This document shows, in pieces, positions 27,164 through 36,576 of a stretch of DNA of 64,000 nt (positions within the stretch are counted from its first letter, which is position 1; the number at the start of each line of letters is the position of its first letter). The notes beneath the pieces were generated by a model, which did not search any database, had not been told where the DNA came from, and saw only the letters and a list, made by a program, of their open reading frames with translations. The position numbers and the translations under genes are program-made. Origin of the DNA: Enterobacter cloacae (GTDB lineage: Bacteria > Pseudomonadota > Gammaproteobacteria > Enterobacterales > Enterobacteriaceae); NCBI GenBank assembly GCA_014169315.1, contig AP022133.1:558001-622000 (forward strand). Reading direction: 5' to 3'.

Positions 27164-28549
27164 GTGGCGAAAGCTCCAAAACGCGCATTTGTCTGTAACG
27201 AATGTGGTGCAGATTATCCGCGCTGGCAGGGGCAATGCAGCGCCTGCCATGCCTGGAATACCATCACCGAAGTGCGTGGTGTGGCGGCTTCGCCGGGCGT
27301 GGCCCGTAACGAACGTCTGAGTGGCTATGCGGGCAACGCAGGTGTCGCGAAAGTACAAAAACTTTCGGACATCAGCCTTGAAGAGTTGCCGCGTTTTTCC
27401 ACCGGGTTTAAAGAGTTTGACCGCGTGCTCGGCGGTGGTGTGGTGCCGGGCAGTGCCATTCTTATCGGCGGTAACCCGGGTGCGGGTAAATCAACCTTAC
27501 TGTTGCAAACACTCTGCAAGCTCGCTGAACAGATGAAAACCCTGTACGTCACGGGTGAAGAGTCCTTGCAGCAGGTGGCGATGCGTGCGCACCGTCTTGG
27601 CCTGCCGACCAGCAACCTGAATATGCTCTCGGAAACCAGCATCGAGCAGATCTGCATGATTGCGGAAGAAGAGCAGCCGAAGCTGATGGTCATTGACTCC
27701 ATCCAGGTGATGCACATGGCGGACATTCAGTCCTCACCGGGCAGTGTGGCGCAGGTGCGTGAAACGGCCGCCTACCTGACGCGCTTTGCCAAAACGCGCG
27801 GCGTGGCGATTGTGATGGTTGGCCACGTGACCAAAGATGGCTCGCTGGCGGGGCCAAAAGTGCTCGAACACTGTATCGACTGCTCCGTGATGCTCGATGG
27901 CGATGCGGATTCCCGCTTCCGCACCCTGCGCAGCCACAAAAACCGTTTCGGCGCGGTAAACGAATTAGGCGTATTTGCCATGACCGAGCAGGGGCTGCGC
28001 GAGGTCAGCAACCCGTCGGCCATCTTCCTGAGCCGTGGCGATGAAGTAACCTCTGGCAGCTCGGTAATGGTGCTGTGGGAAGGAACGCGTCCGCTGCTGG
28101 TCGAAATTCAGGCGCTGGTGGATGTCTCGATGATGGGTAACCCACGGCGCGTGGCGGTCGGTCTGGAACAGAACCGCCTGGCGATCCTGCTGGCTGTGCT
28201 GCACCGTCATGGCGGCCTGCAGATGGCGGATCAGGACGTTTTCGTCAACGTGGTCGGCGGGGTTAAAGTCTCTGAAACCAGTGCTGACCTGGCGTTGCTG
28301 TTGGCGATGGTCTCCAGCCTGCGCGACAGGCCATTACCGCAGGATCTGGTGGTCTTTGGCGAAGTGGGTCTGGCCGGCGAGATCCGCCCGGTGCCAAGCG
28401 GCCAGGAGCGTATTTCCGAAGCGGCAAAACACGGTTTCCGTCGTGCGATTGTCCCTGCGGCCAATGTGCCGAAAAAAATCCCGGAAGGGATGCAGGTTTA
28501 TGGCGTAAAAAAACTCGCAGATGCATTAAGTGTCTTTGACGACTTATAA
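27164..28549 (+). CDS. radA: DNA repair/recombination ATPase RadA (Sms)
   Basis: A 461-residue RecA-like protein that processes branched recombination intermediates. The N-terminal zinc finger uses Cys11, Cys14, Cys25 and Cys28. The RecA-like ATPase has Walker A GGNPGAGKST near 95-104 and the RadA-specific KNRFG motif near residue 258. The C-terminal third is Lon-protease-like. It starts with GTG, as judged from the E. coli N-terminus MAKAPKRAFVC. It is in an operon with serB, and an ERIC element begins 2 bp after the stop. Confidence 0.97.
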   Translation: MAKAPKRAFVCNECGADYPRWQGQCSACHAWNTITEVRGVAASPGVARNERLSGYAGNAGVAKVQKLSDISLEELPRFSTGFKEFDRVLGGGVVPGSAILIGGNPGAGKSTLLLQTLCKLAEQMKTLYVTGEESLQQVAMRAHRLGLPTSNLNMLSETSIEQICMIAEEEQPKLMVIDSIQVMHMADIQSSPGSVAQVRETAAYLTRFAKTRGVAIVMVGHVTKDGSLAGPKVLEHCIDCSVMLDGDADSRFRTLRSHKNRFGAVNELGVFAMTEQGLREVSNPSAIFLSRGDEVTSGSSVMVLWEGTRPLLVEIQALVDVSMMGNPRRVAVGLEQNRLAILLAVLHRHGGLQMADQDVFVNVVGGVKVSETSADLALLLAMVSSLRDRPLPQDLVVFGEVGLAGEIRPVPSGQERISEAAKHGFRRAIVPAANVPKKIPEGMQVYGVKKLADALSVFDDL

Positions 28550-28550
28550 T

Positions 28551-28677
28551 TATACCCGTCATACTTCAAGTTGCATGTGCGTTGGCTGCGTTCGCTTACC
28601 CCGGTCACTTACTTTAGTAAGCATCCCGGGATGCGCTTACTTGCCGCCTTCCTGCAACTCGAATTATTTAGGGTATA
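28551..28677. repeat. Complete ERIC element
   Basis: A 127-bp enterobacterial repetitive intergenic consensus unit, bounded by TATACCCGTC and GGGTATA. It holds the core GTTGGCTGCG, CACTTACTTTAGTAAGC and TTGCCGCCTTCCTGCAACTC. It occupies nearly the whole radA-nadR gap. Confidence 0.92.
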
Positions 28678-28709
28678 TGTATTCGATGTTGCAGGAGGCA
28701 CCGTAATTT

Positions 28710-29942
28710 ATGTCATCATTTGACTATCTCAAGACCGCAATCCGCCAGAATGGCTGCACGTTGCAGCAGGTGGCGGATGCCAGCGGCATGACCAAAGGCT
28801 ACCTGAGCCAACTGCTGAACGCTAAAATCAAAAGCCCCAGCGCGCAAAAGCTGGAAGCGTTGCACCGCTTTCTGGGGCTTGAATTCCCGCGTATACAAAA
28901 GAACATTGGCGTGGTGTTCGGCAAGTTCTATCCGCTGCATACCGGACACATCTACTTGATCCAGCGCGCCTGTAGCCAGGTCGACGAGCTGCACATCATT
29001 ATGGGTTACGACGAAACCCGTGACCGTCAGCTGTTTGAAGACAGCGCCATGTCGCAGCAGCCGACGGTGCCCGATCGCCTGCGCTGGCTGCTCCAGACGT
29101 TTAAGTATCAGAAAAACATTCGTATTCATGCTTTTAACGAAGAGGGCATGGAGCCGTATCCGCACGGCTGGGATGTGTGGAGCAACGGCGTTAAAGCGTT
29201 TATGGAAGAGAAGGGCATTGCCCCGAACTGGATCTACACCTCTGAAGAGTCCGATGCGCCGCAGTTCCGCAAACATCTGGGTACTGAAACTGTGCTGATC
29301 GACCCTAAGCGGACCTTTATGAACATCAGCGGGGCACAGATCCGCGAAAACCCGTTCCGCTACTGGGATTACATCCCGACAGAAGTGAAGCCGTTCTTTG
29401 TGCGTACGGTGGCGATCCTCGGTGGTGAGTCGAGCGGTAAATCAACGCTGGTCAACAAGCTGGCGAACATCTTCAACACCACCAGCGCATGGGAATACGG
29501 GCGTGATTATGTTTTCTCCCATCTGGGCGGTGATGAGATGGCGTTGCAGTATTCCGATTACGATAAAATCGCGCTCGGCCATGCTCAATACATTGATTTT
29601 GCGGTGAAATATGCCAATAAAGTGGCATTCATTGATACCGATTTCGTCACTACCCAGGCATTTTGTAAAAAGTACGAAGGGCGAGAACACCCGTTTGTGC
29701 AGGTGCTGATTGATGAATACCGCTTTGACCTGGTGATCCTGCTGGAGAATAACACCCCGTGGGTTGCGGATGGTATGCGCAGCCTCGGCAGCTCGGTGGA
29801 CCGAAAAGAGTTCCAGACCATGCTGGTGGGGATGCTTCACGAAAACAACGTGGAGTTTGTGCACGTAGAAGAGCCAGATTACGACACCCGTTTCCTGCGC
29901 TGCGTCGAGCTGGTGAAGGAGATGATGGGGGAGCAGAAGTAA
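28710..29942 (+). CDS. nadR: NadR: NAD repressor, NMN adenylyltransferase and ribosylnicotinamide kinase
   Basis: A 410-residue three-domain protein. An N-terminal helix-turn-helix (about 7-55, CTLQQVADASGMTKGYLSQLL) binds NAD-biosynthesis operators. A central nucleotidyltransferase domain has GKFYPLHTGHIYLI near 71-84. A C-terminal kinase P-loop, GGESSGKST, is near 237-245. It senses NAD and salvages nicotinamide riboside. The ATG follows GCAGGAGGCACC. The upstream gap is filled by ERIC, so nadR may depend on read-through from serB-radA or on a promoter in the repeat. Confidence 0.97.
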   Translation: MSSFDYLKTAIRQNGCTLQQVADASGMTKGYLSQLLNAKIKSPSAQKLEALHRFLGLEFPRIQKNIGVVFGKFYPLHTGHIYLIQRACSQVDELHIIMGYDETRDRQLFEDSAMSQQPTVPDRLRWLLQTFKYQKNIRIHAFNEEGMEPYPHGWDVWSNGVKAFMEEKGIAPNWIYTSEESDAPQFRKHLGTETVLIDPKRTFMNISGAQIRENPFRYWDYIPTEVKPFFVRTVAILGGESSGKSTLVNKLANIFNTTSAWEYGRDYVFSHLGGDEMALQYSDYDKIALGHAQYIDFAVKYANKVAFIDTDFVTTQAFCKKYEGREHPFVQVLIDEYRFDLVILLENNTPWVADGMRSLGSSVDRKEFQTMLVGMLHENNVEFVHVEEPDYDTRFLRCVELVKEMMGEQK

Positions 29943-29943
29943 G

Positions 29944-29980
29944 CCCTGACGCCGGCCCTCTTCCCAAAGGGGAGAGGGCG
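29944..29980. repeat. GGGAGAGGG palindromic repeat, short form
   Basis: GCCCTCTTCCC and GGGGAGAGGGC form an 11-bp stem with one mismatch immediately after the nadR stop. Same family as 17147-17237 and 31001-31050; it may act as the nadR 3' hairpin. Confidence 0.65.
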
Positions 29981-30093
29981 CATACACGTCATCACCCGAC
30001 CATCACTTTCCCCCGAACCCACCCCACAGTCCCGTTCATCTGCGTGATAATATGAACAATCAGGAATGAAGTGTTCGCACGGGATGAACAATC

Positions 30094-30990
30094 ATGTTTA
30101 AACAGCTCCAGGATATGGCATTGTTTGCACTGGTCGCCGAGATGGGTAGCTTCACTGCTGCAGCACAGAGGGCCGGGCTACCGAAATCCAGCGTCAGCCT
30201 GCGGATCAGTCAGCTTGAGCAGCAGGTGGGGATCCGGCTGCTTAACCGCACCACGCGCAGGCTCAACCTGACTTTTGCGGGTGAGCACTATCTGGTGCAT
30301 TGCCGCGAGATGCTGGCAGCCAGCGAGCGAGCAGAGTACGCCATACAGCGGCTGCGCGAAAACCCCAGTGGGCGGCTGCGGATCACCTGTCCGGCAGGGA
30401 TCGGCGCAACGTTGCTGGCGCACATGAACGCGGAGTTCCAGCTGCACTATCCGGATGTCTCACTGGATGTTTCAATTTCCGACGACGTGCTGGATCTGGT
30501 GGAGTCTGGCTTTGATGTTGCCCTGCGCACCGGCAAACCGCAGGACTCTTCTCTGATTGGCCGGATGATTGGGCACTGCCCGCGCTATATGCTGGCCTCT
30601 GCGGACTATCTGTCCCGCCGGGAGCCGCTGACGCATCCCCGCCAGTTGGTGGAACATCGCTGTATTACCCACAAGGCCTGGTCTGAATGGTTGTTGCAAA
30701 GCGAGAGTGAGGATTACCGCTATCTGCCGGACAACATCCACATGACAGATAACCTGGTGTACGCCCGCGAGTGTGCTATTGCCGGAGCCGGGATCACGCT
30801 GTTACCCGCCTTTCTGCTGGAAGATAAAATCGAGAAGGGGGCGCTGGTTCAGGTGCTGCCGGAGTGGAATGTCGAGGGGAATGACCTGTGGCTGGTCTAC
30901 CCGAGTCGTAAGCTGAACTCACCTGCACTGATGAGCTATATTGACTTTGCGATGCAGTTTGATGAGGTGAAACGGTTTTACGTGGGGTAG
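30094..30990 (+). CDS. LysR-family transcriptional regulator
   Basis: A 298-residue LTTR. The N-terminal winged helix-turn-helix (1-60) reads FTAAAQRAGLPKSSVSLRIS and RLLNRTTRRLNLT. The effector-binding domain (about 88-295) has the fold pattern of the CrgA/AaeR-like subgroup. It is not present between nadR and ettA in E. coli K-12, and no divergent target gene lies beside it (nadR is upstream on the same strand). Target and inducer cannot be inferred. Intergenic repeats flank it on both sides, consistent with insertion by recombination. Confidence 0.85.
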   Translation: MFKQLQDMALFALVAEMGSFTAAAQRAGLPKSSVSLRISQLEQQVGIRLLNRTTRRLNLTFAGEHYLVHCREMLAASERAEYAIQRLRENPSGRLRITCPAGIGATLLAHMNAEFQLHYPDVSLDVSISDDVLDLVESGFDVALRTGKPQDSSLIGRMIGHCPRYMLASADYLSRREPLTHPRQLVEHRCITHKAWSEWLLQSESEDYRYLPDNIHMTDNLVYARECAIAGAGITLLPAFLLEDKIEKGALVQVLPEWNVEGNDLWLVYPSRKLNSPALMSYIDFAMQFDEVKRFYVG

Positions 30991-31000
30991 TGAAACTGTG

Positions 31001-31050
31001 CGGCCTGATGCCCTCACCCTGACCCTCTCCCTCAGCCCACAGGGAGAGGG
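31001..31050. repeat. GGGAGAGGG palindromic repeat
   Basis: It begins GCCTGATGCCCTCACCC and closes CAGGGAGAGGG, as in the unit at 17191-17237. It lies directly downstream of the LysR gene. Confidence 0.75.
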
Positions 31051-31063
31051 AACAAACATAAAA

Positions 31064-31088
31064 AACGGCAACCGAAGTTGCCGTTATG
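31064..31088. terminator. Bidirectional terminator lysR / ettA
   Basis: Stem AACGGCAAC / GTTGCCGTT with loop CGAA has an A-run on the left that becomes the T-run for the leftward ettA transcript. Confidence 0.8.
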
Positions 31089-31091
31089 CGT

Positions 31092-32759
31092 TTATTTTGC
31101 AATACGCTTGTACTTAATACGCTTCGGCTCCAGCGCATCTGCACCCAGCGTGCGTTTCTTGTACTCTTCGTATTCGGTGAAGTTACCTTCGAAGAACTCC
31201 ACTTTACCTTCATCCTGGTAGTCCAGGATGTGGGTGGCGATACGGTCAAGGAACCAACGGTCGTGCGAGATAACCATTGCACAGCCCGGGAACTCCAGCA
31301 GGGCGTTTTCCAGTGCGCGCAGGGTTTCGATGTCCAGGTCGTTGGTAGGTTCATCGAGCAGCAGTACGTTACCGCCAACCTGCAGCAGTTTCGCCAGATG
31401 CAGACGACCACGCTCACCACCGGACAGCTCGCCTACGCGTTTGCCCTGGTCGGTACCTTTGAAGTTAAAGCGGCCAACGTAGGCGCGGCTTGGCATTTCG
31501 GTGTTGCCAATACGCATGATATCCAGACCGCCGGAGACTTCTTCCCACACGGTTTTGCTGTTATCCATTGCGTCACGGAACTGGTCAACGGAGGCCAGCT
31601 TCACGGTATCACCCAGGGTGATTGAGCCGCTGTCAGGCTGTTCCTGGCCAGACATCATGCGGAACAGGGTGGACTTACCCGCACCGTTCGGGCCGATGAT
31701 GCCGACAATCGCGCCTTTTGGCACGGAGAAGCTCAGGTCGTCAATCAGCAGGCGGTCGCCGTAGGACTTACGCAGGTTGCTGACTTCAACCACTTTATCC
31801 CCCAGACGTGCTCCAGGTGGAATAAACAGTTCGTTGGTTTCGTTACGTTTCTGGTATTCGGTATTGTTCAGCTCTTCGAAGCGTGCCAGACGGGCTTTAC
31901 CCTTAGACTGACGGCCCTTCGTGCCCTGACGAACCCACTCCAGCTCTTTCTCGATAGACTTACGACGTGCCGCTTCAGCCGAAGCTTCCTGCGCCAGACG
32001 TTGATCTTTCTGCTCCAGCCAGGAGGAGTAGTTACCTTCCCACGGAATACCTTCACCACGGTCAAGCTCCAGGATCCAGCCTGCTACGTTATCGAGGAAG
32101 TAACGGTCGTGGGTAATCGCCACTACGGTACCTTCGAAATCATGCAGGAAGCGTTCCAGCCAGGCCACGGATTCTGCATCCAGGTGGTTGGTTGGTTCGT
32201 CGAGCAGCAGCATGTCTGGTTTTTCCAGCAGCAGACGGCACAGCGCCACGCGGCGGCGTTCACCACCGGACAGGTTGGCGATTTTCGCATCCCAGTCTGG
32301 CAGACGCAGGGCATCAGCGGCGCGTTCCAACTGCACGTTCAGGTTGTGACCGTCATGCGCCTGGATAATCTCTTCAAACTTACCTTGCTGTGCGGCCAGT
32401 TTGTCGAAATCCGCATCCGGCTCCGCGTATTTGGCATACACTTCATCCAGACCTTTCAGCGCGTTAACCACTTCAGCAACCGCTTCTTCGACGGATTCAC
32501 GCACGGTGTGTTCCGGGTTCAGCTGAGGTTCCTGCGGCAGGTAGCCAATCTTGATGCCTGGCTGAGGACGGGCTTCACCTTCGATGTCTGTATCGATGCC
32601 GGCCATGATGCGCAGCAGGGTAGACTTACCGGCACCGTTGAGACCCAGAACACCGATTTTCGCGCCCGGGAAGAAGCTCAGCGAGATATTTTTAAGAATA
32701 TGACGTTTCGGCGGTACCACTTTGCCGACACGATGCATGGTATAAACGAATTGAGCCAC
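31092..32759 (-). CDS. ettA: Energy-dependent translational throttle protein EttA
   Basis: A 555-residue ABC-F ATPase that binds the ribosomal E site and gates the first peptide bond according to ATP/ADP. There are two ABC cassettes: Walker A GLNGAGKST near 38 and GPNGAGKST near 355, with signatures LSGGERRR and LSGGERGR. The P-site-interaction linker between them is rich in Arg/Lys/Glu. The GTG at 32759, with AGAGGC upstream, restores the E. coli N-terminus MAQFVYTMHRVG; the frame extends further upstream but that part is not conserved. Confidence 0.96.
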   Translation of the reverse strand: MAQFVYTMHRVGKVVPPKRHILKNISLSFFPGAKIGVLGLNGAGKSTLLRIMAGIDTDIEGEARPQPGIKIGYLPQEPQLNPEHTVRESVEEAVAEVVNALKGLDEVYAKYAEPDADFDKLAAQQGKFEEIIQAHDGHNLNVQLERAADALRLPDWDAKIANLSGGERRRVALCRLLLEKPDMLLLDEPTNHLDAESVAWLERFLHDFEGTVVAITHDRYFLDNVAGWILELDRGEGIPWEGNYSSWLEQKDQRLAQEASAEAARRKSIEKELEWVRQGTKGRQSKGKARLARFEELNNTEYQKRNETNELFIPPGARLGDKVVEVSNLRKSYGDRLLIDDLSFSVPKGAIVGIIGPNGAGKSTLFRMMSGQEQPDSGSITLGDTVKLASVDQFRDAMDNSKTVWEEVSGGLDIMRIGNTEMPSRAYVGRFNFKGTDQGKRVGELSGGERGRLHLAKLLQVGGNVLLLDEPTNDLDIETLRALENALLEFPGCAMVISHDRWFLDRIATHILDYQDEGKVEFFEGNFTEYEEYKKRTLGADALEPKRIKYKRIAK

Positions 32760-32986
32760 GTTGGACTTCGCCTCTTTTATCGTGATGAGAATAGTTAACA
32801 GCCCCGAAGTGTAGCCTTTTTCACGACCTAATCCCAGCAAGGAACGTCGGGAGTGTTAAAACGCGCAAGAAAGGTAAAAAAGTGTCCATGACGTGGCGCG
32901 TTGCCGGATGCCTGGTTAGCATAAGTTGATTAGACTTTGACGTGGCAAGACGCTGCAATTGACGAAAAAACAATGAGGAAGAGCTT

Positions 32987-34924
32987 GTGGAAAAAGCCAA
33001 ACAGGTGGTCTGGCGTCTGCTGGCTGCCAGCGTATGCGTAATGGCGGTAAGCCAGGCGGTGCATGCCGATTCACTGGATGAACAACGTAGTCGCTACGCC
33101 CAGATTAAACAGGCGTGGGATAACAAGCAGATGGATACCGTACAGGCGTTAATGCCGACGTTAAAAGACTATCCACTGTATCCGTATCTGGAGTATCGCC
33201 AGATTACTGACGATCTCATGAACCAACCCACCGTCACCGTGAATAATTTTATCCAGGCGAACCCAACCCTGCCACCTGCGCGTACCCTGCAGTCCCGTTT
33301 TGTGAACGAACTGGCGCGCCGTGAAGACTGGCGTGGACTGTTGGCCTTCAGCCCGGAAAAGCCGAATACAGCGGAAGCCCAGTGTAACTATTACTACGCC
33401 AAATGGGCCGCGGGGCAGCAGGAAGAAGCCTGGATCGGAGCCAAAGAGCTGTGGCTGACCGGGAAAGATCAGCCTAATGCCTGTGATTCGCTCTTTGGCG
33501 CATGGCGTGCCTCTGGCAAACAAGATCCACTGTCTTACCTTGAACGCATTCGCCTGGCGATGAAGGCCGGGAATACGCGTCTGGTCACCGCGCTGGCGGG
33601 GCAAATGCCATCGGATTATCAGGCGATTTCCACTGCGGTGATTGGGCTGGCGAACGATCCCAACTCGGTGCTGACCTTTGCGCGTAGCACGGGGGCGACT
33701 GATTTTACCCGCCAGATGGCGGCAGTCGCTTTTACCAGTGTGGCGCGTGATGATGTCGAAAACGCGCGGCTAATGATCCCACAGCTGGTGCAGGCACAGC
33801 AGCTTAATGAAGATCAAACTCAGGAGCTGCGCGACATTGTGGCGTGGCGACTGATGGGTACCGATGTGACCGATGAACAGGCTCGCTGGCGTGATGATGC
33901 CGTTATGCGTTCAAACTCCACATCGCTGGTGGAGCGTCGCGTGCGCATGGCGCTGGGTACGGGCGATCGCCGTGGGCTTAATACCTGGCTTGCACGGTTG
34001 CCAATGGAAGCCAAAGAGAAAGACGAATGGCGTTACTGGCAGGCTGATTTGCTGCTGGAGCGAGGTCGTGATGAGGAAGCCAAAGAGATCCTCCATTCTC
34101 TGATGCAGCAGCGCGGGTTTTACCCGATGGCGGCGGCGCAGCGTCTGGGTGAGGAGTACACCTTCCGTATTGATAAAGCTCCGGCCAGCGCTAATCCAGC
34201 GTTAACGCAGGGGCCAGAGATGGCGCGCGTTCGCGAGCTGATGTACTGGAATATGGATAACACCGCGCGCAGTGAGTGGGCCAACCTTGTCACCAGCCGG
34301 ACGATGGACGAGAAAGCGCAGTTAGCCCGCTACGCCTTTGATAACCACTGGTGGGATCTGAGCGTGCAGGCAACGATCGCGGGTAAGCTGTGGGATCATC
34401 TTGAGGAGCGTTTCCCGCTGGCTTACAAAGATCTGTTCGATCGCTATACCAGCGGCAAAGATATCCCGCAGAGCTACGCAATGGCGATTGCCCGTCAGGA
34501 GAGTGCCTGGAACCCGAAAGTGCGTTCCCCGGTGGGAGCCAGCGGCCTGATGCAGATTATGCCAGGTACGGCGACGCACACGGTGAAGATGTTTAATATC
34601 CCTGGCTACAGCAGTCCGTCACAACTGCTGGATCCGGATACCAACATCAATATCGGTACCAGCTACCTGCAGTATGTTTATCAGCAGTTTGGCAATAACC
34701 GTATCTTCTCTTCGGCGGCGTATAACGCAGGTCCTGGCCGCGTGCGCACCTGGCTTGGTAACAGCGCCGGGCGCATTGATGCCGTGGCGTTTGTTGAGAG
34801 CATTCCGTTCTCGGAAACGCGCGGCTATGTGAAGAACGTGCTGGCGTATGACGCCTACTACCGTTACTTCCTGGGGCAGAAAGATACGCTGATGAGCGAT
34901 ACGGAGTGGCAGAGACGTTACTGA
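32987..34924 (+). CDS. slt: Soluble lytic murein transglycosylase (Slt70)
   Basis: A 645-residue periplasmic enzyme that cleaves glycan strands to 1,6-anhydromuropeptides. The signal peptide spans about 1-27 (cleavage after VHA). A long alpha-superhelical ring follows, then the C-terminal lysozyme-like domain. The catalytic Glu505 of the precursor is in [10 protein letters not shown] (Glu478 of the mature E. coli protein). [15 protein letters not shown] and [10 protein letters not shown] complete the family-1 motifs. The GTG start at 32987 is supported by GAGGAAGAG just upstream and by the E. coli N-terminus MEKAKQV. Confidence 0.97.
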   Translation: MEKAKQVVWRLLAASVCVMAVSQAVHADSLDEQRSRYAQIKQAWDNKQMDTVQALMPTLKDYPLYPYLEYRQITDDLMNQPTVTVNNFIQANPTLPPARTLQSRFVNELARREDWRGLLAFSPEKPNTAEAQCNYYYAKWAAGQQEEAWIGAKELWLTGKDQPNACDSLFGAWRASGKQDPLSYLERIRLAMKAGNTRLVTALAGQMPSDYQAISTAVIGLANDPNSVLTFARSTGATDFTRQMAAVAFTSVARDDVENARLMIPQLVQAQQLNEDQTQELRDIVAWRLMGTDVTDEQARWRDDAVMRSNSTSLVERRVRMALGTGDRRGLNTWLARLPMEAKEKDEWRYWQADLLLERGRDEEAKEILHSLMQQRGFYPMAAAQRLGEEYTFRIDKAPASANPALTQGPEMARVRELMYWNMDNTARSEWANLVTSRTMDEKAQLARYAFDNHWWDLSVQATIAGKLWDHLEERFPLAYKDLFDRYTSGKDIPQSYAMAIARQESAWNPKVRSPVGASGLMQIMPGTATHTVKMFNIPGYSSPSQLLDPDTNINIGTSYLQYVYQQFGNNRIFSSAAYNAGPGRVRTWLGNSAGRIDAVAFVESIPFSETRGYVKNVLAYDAYYRYFLGQKDTLMSDTEWQRRY

Positions 34925-34945
34925 TCGGCGTGGGTTGTGTTATGC

Positions 34946-34965
34946 TGTACTCGCTAATGAGTACA
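34946..34965. promoter_or_regulatory. Trp repressor operator in the trpR promoter
   Basis: TGTACTC and GAGTACA form a perfect inverted repeat around GCTAAT, next to a TATGCT -10 and 15 bp before trpR. This is the autoregulatory operator arrangement of E. coli trpR. Confidence 0.9.
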
Positions 34966-34979
34966 ACAGGCGGCATAAC

Positions 34980-35306
34980 ATGACCCAGCATTCCCCGTAT
35001 TCCTCGGCGATGGCCGAACAACGTCATCAGGAGTGGCTTCGTTTTGTGGAGCTGCTCCGCCAGTCATATGACAAGGATCTGCATTTACCGCTTTTGCAGT
35101 TGATGCTGACGCCCGACGAGCGTGAAGCGCTGGGCACGCGTGTGCGGATCATTGAAGAGTTGCTGCGCGGCGAGATGAGCCAGCGTGAGCTGAAAAATGA
35201 GCTGGGCGCGGGTATCGCGACCATTACCCGCGGCTCAAACAGCCTGAAGTCTGCACCGGTTGAGCTGCGTCAGTGGCTGGAACAGGTTCTGTTACATAAC
35301 GCCTGA
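34980..35306 (+). CDS. trpR: Trp operon repressor
   Basis: A 108-residue dimeric repressor, the E. coli length. With L-tryptophan it shuts off trp, aroH, mtr and its own gene. The helix-turn-helix [22 protein letters not shown] occupies about residues 66-87, shown here only in part: [11 protein letters not shown] then IATITRGSN. The ATG at 34980 is chosen because the upstream extension would include the operator. A REP-like hairpin follows. Confidence 0.97.
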   Translation: MTQHSPYSSAMAEQRHQEWLRFVELLRQSYDKDLHLPLLQLMLTPDEREALGTRVRIIEELLRGEMSQRELKNELGAGIATITRGSNSLKSAPVELRQWLEQVLLHNA

Positions 35307-35322
35307 CGGTGCTTTTCGTCGG

Positions 35323-35348
35323 CCGGATAAGGTGAAACCGTCATCCGG
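35323..35348. repeat. REP-like hairpin after trpR
   Basis: CCGGAT and ATCCGG arms lie 14 bp apart in a REP-like context, between the convergent trpR and yjjX genes. Confidence 0.55.
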
Positions 35349-35362
35349 TGATGAACAGGCAT

Positions 35363-35878
35363 TCAACGATAAATCGCGTTATGGAACGGACTCAGTGCCA
35401 GAATGACCGCCTGGTGATAAACGCCTGAACGCGTCAGCGCGCCCGCGGTAAAGACGCCAATTGCCCCTTCCTTACGACCAATCTCATCAATGCCGGTGTA
35501 CTGTGACATCACCGGCCCGAGCGCCTCGCCCTCACGCACTTTTTCCAGAATGACTGCCGGCAGCGGTAGCGTTGCCGAACGTGCCTCACCACGCTGTTCG
35601 CGGCTCTCGATCACCACCCAGCTAAACGTCGCACCGTCGTCGATTCCCGCTTCAATCGCCACCCAGAAGTCAGCATTTGGGGAGACCGCCTTTGCATTGG
35701 CCACGCGATTTCGTGCGCCAGCGCGCGTTTCCTCGCTTCCAAACGGCTGTTCGGGAACACCACTCTCGACGCCGACGGCGTCTATATGGCAGGATCCTTC
35801 GCCGAAGATCTCTTCAAATGCCCTTAGAATTGCCTGAATTTTGGCAGGATTAGTGGTAGCAGAGACAACATGGTGCAT
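35363..35878 (-). CDS. yjjX: Inosine/xanthosine triphosphatase YjjX
   Basis: A 171-residue house-cleaning enzyme hydrolysing ITP and XTP to diphosphates so that deaminated purines stay out of RNA. The HAM1-like N-terminus [11 protein letters not shown] and the [13 protein letters not shown] and EAGIDDG segments mark the family. It diverges from gpmB over 50 bp. Confidence 0.94.
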   Translation of the reverse strand: MHHVVSATTNPAKIQAILRAFEEIFGEGSCHIDAVGVESGVPEQPFGSEETRAGARNRVANAKAVSPNADFWVAIEAGIDDGATFSWVVIESREQRGEARSATLPLPAVILEKVREGEALGPVMSQYTGIDEIGRKEGAIGVFTAGALTRSGVYHQAVILALSPFHNAIYR

Positions 35879-35928
35879 AATTAAGCTCGATTCAAAAAAA
35901 ACTCATCGCAGTATAACGGAAAAAAAGC

Positions 35929-36576
35929 ATGTTACAGGTATACCTTGTTCGCCACGGTGAAACGCAGTGGAACGCCGAGCGACGTATTCAAGGCCAGTCA
36001 GACAGTCCTCTTACCGAAAAGGGTGTGCAGCAAGCGTGGCAGGTGGCGGAACGCGCCAGAACGCTGGGCATTACTCATGTTATTTCAAGCGATTTAGGTC
36101 GCACGCAGCAGACTGCACGCATTATCGCGGATGCCTGCGGGTGTGACGTCATGCTTGAGCCGCGCCTGCGCGAGCTGGATATGGGCGTACTGGAAAAACG
36201 CCATATTGATACGCTGACGAAAGCAGAAGAGGACTGGCGTCGCACGCTGGTGAACGGTACTGAAGATGGCCGTATTCCTGAAGGTGAATCCATGCAGGAA
36301 CTGAGCGTGCGTATGCATGCGGCACTGGCAGAATGCCTGAAGCTTCCGGCGGGGAGCCGTCCGCTGCTGGTGAGTCACGGTATCGCGCTGGGCTGCCTGG
36401 TCAGCACCATTCTGGGGTTACCGGCCTATGCTGAACGTCGTTTGCGCCTGCGCAATTGCTCGATTTCCCGTATCGATTATCAGGAAAGTCTGTGGCTGGC
36501 GTCGGGTTGGGTGGTGGAGATGGCAGGGGACATTTCGCATCTTGATGCCCCTGCACTCGATGAACTGCAGCGTTAA
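35929..36576 (+). CDS. gpmB: Phosphoglycerate mutase-like phosphatase GpmB (YtjC)
   Basis: A 215-residue histidine-phosphatase superfamily member. The phosphohistidine is His9 in LVRHGETQWN, and the second catalytic histidine is in LLVSHGIALG near 150. Despite its name, E. coli GpmB has little mutase activity and is better regarded as a phosphatase. Its stop overlaps the stop of the convergent rob by 4 bp (TTAA). Confidence 0.94.
   Translation: MLQVYLVRHGETQWNAERRIQGQSDSPLTEKGVQQAWQVAERARTLGITHVISSDLGRTQQTARIIADACGCDVMLEPRLRELDMGVLEKRHIDTLTKAEEDWRRTLVNGTEDGRIPEGESMQELSVRMHAALAECLKLPAGSRPLLVSHGIALGCLVSTILGLPAYAERRLRLRNCSISRIDYQESLWLASGWVVEMAGDISHLDAPALDELQR

Noticed and set aside
29759..30055. 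98-codon frame overlapping the nadR end and the following repeat
   Set aside because: It is an out-of-frame shadow of nadR that runs through the palindromic repeat, with no ribosome site.
32900..32925. Possible REP half-element (GTTGCCGGATGCCTGG) before slt
   Set aside because: Only one arm is present and no partner arm closes a hairpin, so it is not called as a repeat.
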